The translations under genes were made by a program, and so were the position numbers. From Porticoccus sp. (GTDB lineage: Bacteria > Pseudomonadota > Gammaproteobacteria > Pseudomonadales > Porticoccaceae), in NCBI GenBank assembly GCA_023263825.1, contig JALQUJ010000015.1:1-9246 (forward strand): a stretch of 9,246 nucleotides of DNA. The letters run 5' to 3'. Shown here one piece after another: positions 6,397 through 9,246 of this stretch. The notes below the pieces were generated by a model. That model saw only the letters and a list, made by a program, of their open reading frames with translations, made no database searches and was not told the origin of the DNA. Numbering within the stretch: position 1 is the stretch's first letter; the number at the start of each line of letters is the position of its first letter.

Positions 6397-7761
6397 ATGA
6401 CAACGAACAATGACTATAAAGTTGCCGATATCAGCCTTGCCGAGTGGGGCCGCAAAGAAATTGCCATAGCAGAAACCGAAATGCCTGCATTGATGGCACT
6501 TCGTGAGAAATATAAGGCAGAACAACCCTTAGCGGGGACCAGAATTCTCGGTTGTATCCATATGACCATTCAAACAGCCGTTCTGATACAAACATTGGAA
6601 GCATTAGGCGCTGAGGTTCGCTGGACATCCTGTAATATTTTTTCTACTCAGGATCATGCCGCTGCGGCTATTGCTGAAAATGGTACTCCAGTATTCGCCT
6701 GGAAAGGTGAAACGGAAGAAGAATATGATTGGTGCCTGGAGCAACAAGTGCTGAAAGATGGCCAACCCTGGGATGCCAATATGGTTCTGGATGACGGCGG
6801 CGATCTAACTGCCCTGCTTCATGAGAAGTATCCACAGGTACTTGATAATGTTCACGGCATTACCGAAGAGACTACCACCGGCGTACACCGTCTTTATGGA
6901 ATGCTGGAAAAGGGTGAATTAAAAGTCCCAGCAATTAACGTCAATGACTCTGTGACCAAATCCAAGACTGACAATAAATACGGTTGTCGGCACAGCCTCA
7001 ACGATGCCATCAAACGCGCTACTGATCACCTGCTGGCCGGTAAAAAAGCATTGGTCATTGGCTATGGTGATGTAGGCAAAGGTTCAGCACAGTCTTTAAA
7101 CCAGGAAGGCATGATTGTTCGCGTCACAGAAATCGACCCCATCTGCGCCATGCAAGCCTGTATGGATGGTTTTGAAGTTGTCTCACCCTATAATAATGGA
7201 GACCCTTCAAAAGGAGTGAATACTCACTTACTTAAAAATACAGATTTAGTTGTAACCTGTACCGGTAATTACAATGTTTGCGATTCTGACATTTTAGCCG
7301 CCTTAAAATCAGGCTGTGTCGTCAGCAATATTGGTCACTTTGACAACGAAATTGATACCGCTTTTATGCGTAAAAACTGGGAATGGGAAGAAGTTAAGCC
7401 ACAAGTACATAAAGTATTTCGAGACCGTCACAGCAATGATCACTTACTCTTATTATCAGAGGGTCGCCTGGTCAATCTCGGTAATGCCACCGGCCACCCC
7501 AGCCGTGTTATGGATGGCTCTTTTGCCAATCAGGTATTAGCGCAAATTCACCTATTTAAGCAAAAATTTGCAGCACAAGATGAAGCGACCAAGGCAAAAC
7601 AGCTTCGGGTAGAAGTATTACCGAAAAAGTTGGATGAAGAGGTCGCTGCACACATGGTGAATGGTTTTAATGGTGTGATAACCCAGCTTAAGCCAGAGCA
7701 AGCTGACTATATCAATGTGCCCCTAGAAGGCCCATTTAAAGCTGAAAGCTACCGTTACTAA
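6397..7761 (+). CDS. ahcY: S-adenosylhomocysteine hydrolase (adenosylhomocysteinase)
   Basis: Reversibly hydrolyses SAH to adenosine and homocysteine with a tightly bound NAD+, removing the product inhibitor of methyltransferases. Seen in 454 residues: CIHMTIQTAVLIQTL with His55, TSCNIFSTQDHAAAAIA (77-93), Asp133 in LDDGGDLT, Glu158 in ITEETTTGV, Lys188 and Asp192 in VTKSKTDNKYGCRHSLNDAI, the NAD-binding glycine motif VIGYGDVGKGSAQ (220 onward), NIGHFDNEID with the conserved His, and NLGNATGHPSRVMDGSFANQVLAQ. The catalytic set corresponds to the mammalian Asp131/Glu156/Lys186/Asp190. The C-terminus keeps the family Tyr-Arg-Tyr ending that carries the Lys/Tyr contacts to NAD. AAGGA lies 7-8 nt before the ATG. 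The 60-bp gap from metK holds no SAH-riboswitch-sized structure, consistent with control by SahR from the operon promoter. Confidence 0.98.
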   Translation: MTTNNDYKVADISLAEWGRKEIAIAETEMPALMALREKYKAEQPLAGTRILGCIHMTIQTAVLIQTLEALGAEVRWTSCNIFSTQDHAAAAIAENGTPVFAWKGETEEEYDWCLEQQVLKDGQPWDANMVLDDGGDLTALLHEKYPQVLDNVHGITEETTTGVHRLYGMLEKGELKVPAINVNDSVTKSKTDNKYGCRHSLNDAIKRATDHLLAGKKALVIGYGDVGKGSAQSLNQEGMIVRVTEIDPICAMQACMDGFEVVSPYNNGDPSKGVNTHLLKNTDLVVTCTGNYNVCDSDILAALKSGCVVSNIGHFDNEIDTAFMRKNWEWEEVKPQVHKVFRDRHSNDHLLLLSEGRLVNLGNATGHPSRVMDGSFANQVLAQIHLFKQKFAAQDEATKAKQLRVEVLPKKLDEEVAAHMVNGFNGVITQLKPEQADYINVPLEGPFKAESYRY

Positions 7762-7782
7762 CTAATTAAAATAAGATAAGTC

Positions 7783-8619
7783 ATGAACAACAAGCAGATA
7801 AGTTTTGAATTTTTTCCACCTAAAACTCCAGAAGGACGGGAAAAATTACATGAAACCCACCGCCAACTGGCCAAGTTTCAACCTGAGTTTTTCTCAGTAA
7901 CCTACGGCGCAGGAGGCTCAACACGAGAATTTACTCGTGATATCGTCTTTGATATACAAAATGCAGGTTCCTGCGCAGCGCCTCATTTATCTATTGGTGG
8001 TGACAGCAAAGATGCTGTCTTAGAACTATTAGAAAGTTATCAAGACAATGGTATTAAGCGTTTAGTCACCCTCCGTGGTGACTTGCCTTCGGGTATGGGT
8101 GGAGCGGCACAACTCGTCTATGCCAATGAGCTTGTCGCGTTTATCAAAGAGCATTTTGGAGATACATTTGAACTATTAGTTGCCTCGTATCCTGAAATTC
8201 ACCCGGAAGCCGAAAGCTATGAAAAAGACATTTATTGGCTGGGTGAAAAATTTAAGGCTGGAGCCAACCGTGCAATTACTCAGTACTTTTATAATGCCGA
8301 TAGTTATTTTTACTTTATAGATCAATGCCATAAAGCGGGTATTGATAAGCCCATTATTCCGGGCATCATGCCGATCACTAACTACCAAAACCTCGTCCGT
8401 TTCTCAGATAGCTGCGGCGCAGATATTCCCCGATGGATTCGTCAGCGCCTTCAGCAATACGGCAACGATGTTGAAAGCATCAAGGCATTTGGCTTAGAAG
8501 TCGTAACGAACCTCTGTGAAAAGTTACTTGAAAATGGTGCGCCTGGATTACATTTCTATACAATGAATCAGGTAGAAGCCAATGCAGCACTCTGTCGCAA
8601 CTTGAATCTAGGTACATAA
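7783..8619 (+). CDS. metF: 5,10-methylenetetrahydrofolate reductase
   Basis: FAD-dependent TIM-barrel enzyme reducing 5,10-methylenetetrahydrofolate to 5-methyltetrahydrofolate, the methyl donor for methionine synthase. Seen in 278 residues: SFEFFPPKTPEG with the catalytic glutamate at Glu9 (Glu28 in E. coli), FSVTYGAGGSTRE (Thr40), AAPHLSIGG, LVTLRGDLPSG with the FAD/folate-contacting Asp100 (Asp120 in E. coli), ASYPEIHPEA, FKAGANRAITQYFYNADSYFYF, PIIPGIMPITNY and the C-terminal GLHFYTMNQVE. It is about 18 residues shorter than E. coli MetF (296), almost all at the N-terminus, where the protein starts close to the first barrel strand. The ribosome site is weak (AAGATAAG before the ATG). It starts 21 bp after ahcY and completes the supply of methyl groups for regenerating methionine; no metE or metH is in the window. 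Confidence 0.97.
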   Translation: MNNKQISFEFFPPKTPEGREKLHETHRQLAKFQPEFFSVTYGAGGSTREFTRDIVFDIQNAGSCAAPHLSIGGDSKDAVLELLESYQDNGIKRLVTLRGDLPSGMGGAAQLVYANELVAFIKEHFGDTFELLVASYPEIHPEAESYEKDIYWLGEKFKAGANRAITQYFYNADSYFYFIDQCHKAGIDKPIIPGIMPITNYQNLVRFSDSCGADIPRWIRQRLQQYGNDVESIKAFGLEVVTNLCEKLLENGAPGLHFYTMNQVEANAALCRNLNLGT

Positions 8620-8640
8620 CCGGAGTATTACCAAAGCCTG

Positions 8641-9195
8641 ATGCGCACCATTCGAGTTTTCACTCATCAATCTCTACGCATAGGCGAAGAGACGACTCTG
8701 GATGAGATAGCTTCTCGTCATCTGGTGACTGTTTTACGACTAAAACCAGGTGATGAGATAACCTTATTTAATGGTGAAGGGGGTGAATTTCAGGCAACCT
8801 TGGCACATTGTAAACCAAAAAAAGCCACAGCAATGGTTTCCAGTTTTGAAAATATTAACCGGGAATCACCCTTAAATATTCACCTTGGCATCGGCCTATC
8901 TCGCGGTGACAGAATGGACTGGGTTATTCAAAAAGCTACCGAAGCGGGTGTCACCGAAATAACACCCCTCTATACTGAAAGAACGGAAGTAAAACTCAAA
9001 GGGGAGCGTGTTGAAAAAAAACTACGTCATTGGCAACAAATTAGTATCAGTGCCTGTGAACAAAGCTACCGGACTCAGCTACCAAGGATAAGCCCCCCTA
9101 CCTCTATAGATAGTTGGTATCGCGATATAAAAGCTGAAAAAAAATTAGTTCTTCATCACCGTAGTCAACAATCCATCCTATGTAGTTGTTACTAA
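8641..9195 (+). pseudogene. rsmE: 16S rRNA m3U1498 methyltransferase RsmE, C-terminally truncated
   Basis: RsmE methylates N3 of U1498 in 16S rRNA using SAM. Seen: an N-terminal PUA-like domain (MRTIRVFTHQ, ASRHLVTVLRLKPGDEITLFNGEGGEF; about 1-70) and the first part of the SPOUT domain (ESPLNIHLGIGLSRGDRMDWVIQKATEAGVTEITPLYTERTEVKL, then HWQQISISACEQS). It collinearly follows E. coli RsmE (recalled, 243 residues) as far as HHRSQQSI, residue 179. The next codons read LCSCY and a stop at 9193-9195. The missing roughly 64 residues hold the LIGPEGG and LGxRVLRTET motifs that form the SAM-binding knot, so the product should be inactive. Neither other forward frame in the remaining 50 bases resumes them, so this is not a simple frameshift. 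It starts 21 bp after metF with only a distant CGGAG, 15 nt from the ATG. If the junction is an assembly error, the true gene is intact. Confidence 0.8.
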
Positions 9196-9246
9196 TTCAG
9201 GTTTAAATGAAGCAAAACCACATCTGTTATAAAACCAATTTAATTT
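9178..9246 (-). CDS. 3' end of an unidentified minus-strand reading frame (partial, uncertain)
   Basis: Reading leftwards from the window edge gives 22 residues (KLNWFYNRCGF, then ASFKPELVTTT) and a TAG stop at 9180-9178. The stop codon lies precisely where RsmE homology ends. The WFYNRCGF segment resembles the FYxxxGF strand-turn common near the C-terminus of GNAT acetyltransferases, but 22 residues are too few to assign a family. The codons are AT-rich, unlike chance only in a weak sense. It could be the tail of a gene on inserted DNA, a neighbouring gene brought in by rearrangement or misassembly, or a random open stretch. Confidence 0.28.
   Translation of the reverse strand, partial: KLNWFYNRCGFASFKPELVTTT

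Noticed and set aside
7939..7956. ATATCG ... TGATAT half-sites inside metF, resembling the operator
   Set aside because: The spacing is 4 bp instead of 8, the left half is imperfect, and the site is deep in conserved metF coding sequence.
9150..9246. Frameshift explanation for the short RsmE
   Set aside because: The +1 frame reads NNPSYVVVTNSGLNEAKPHLL then stop, and the +2 frame meets TAG at once. Neither resembles the expected GPEGG / RTET region.

Overview
The window (about 45% GC by eye) looks like chromosomal DNA of a free-living gammaproteobacterium. Protein wording (Pgk, Epd, Tkt, MetK, RsmE) is close to Enterobacteria and Pseudomonas. The layout, transketolase / Epd / Pgk divergent from an ArsR-methyltransferase regulator followed by metK, is the arrangement I recall from Pseudomonas and relatives. 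The lower GC suggests a marine or cellvibrio-like lineage rather than Pseudomonas itself; this is inference, and no species is claimed.

Left half (1-3914, minus strand): a carbon-metabolism cluster transcribed right to left, tkt (3914-1887), epd (1771-755) and pgk (682 to beyond base 1, cut by the window edge). Tkt makes erythrose 4-phosphate, Epd oxidises it towards pyridoxal phosphate, and Pgk is the glycolytic kinase that normally sits next to Epd.

Centre (3915-4148): a 234-bp divergent intergenic region. Its main content is a perfect 24-bp palindrome at 4096-4119, 29 bp upstream of a gene encoding an ArsR-type winged helix fused to a class I methyltransferase-like domain. This matches the published SahR repressor, which senses S-adenosylhomocysteine (SAH).

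Right half (4149-9192, plus strand): a tight unidirectional operon, sahR - metK - ahcY - metF - rsmE, with gaps of 25, 60, 21 and 21 bp. MetK makes SAM, methyltransferases turn it into SAH, AhcY hydrolyses SAH, and MetF supplies the methyl group for regenerating methionine. With SahR sensing SAH, this forms a self-contained feedback module. No methionine synthase lies in the window.

Right edge (about 9178-9246): RsmE stops abruptly at 184 residues, with family homology lost after residue 179. The SAM-binding knot is therefore absent. The foreign 69 bases contain the end of a minus-strand reading frame whose stop codon lies exactly at the break. This is either a real insertion or rearrangement that inactivated rsmE, or an assembly junction.

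Most of the window is conserved core metabolism. The two places worth attention are the SahR operator and promoter, and the rsmE breakpoint. I see no rRNA, tRNA, CRISPR array, complete mobile element or clear intrinsic terminator.
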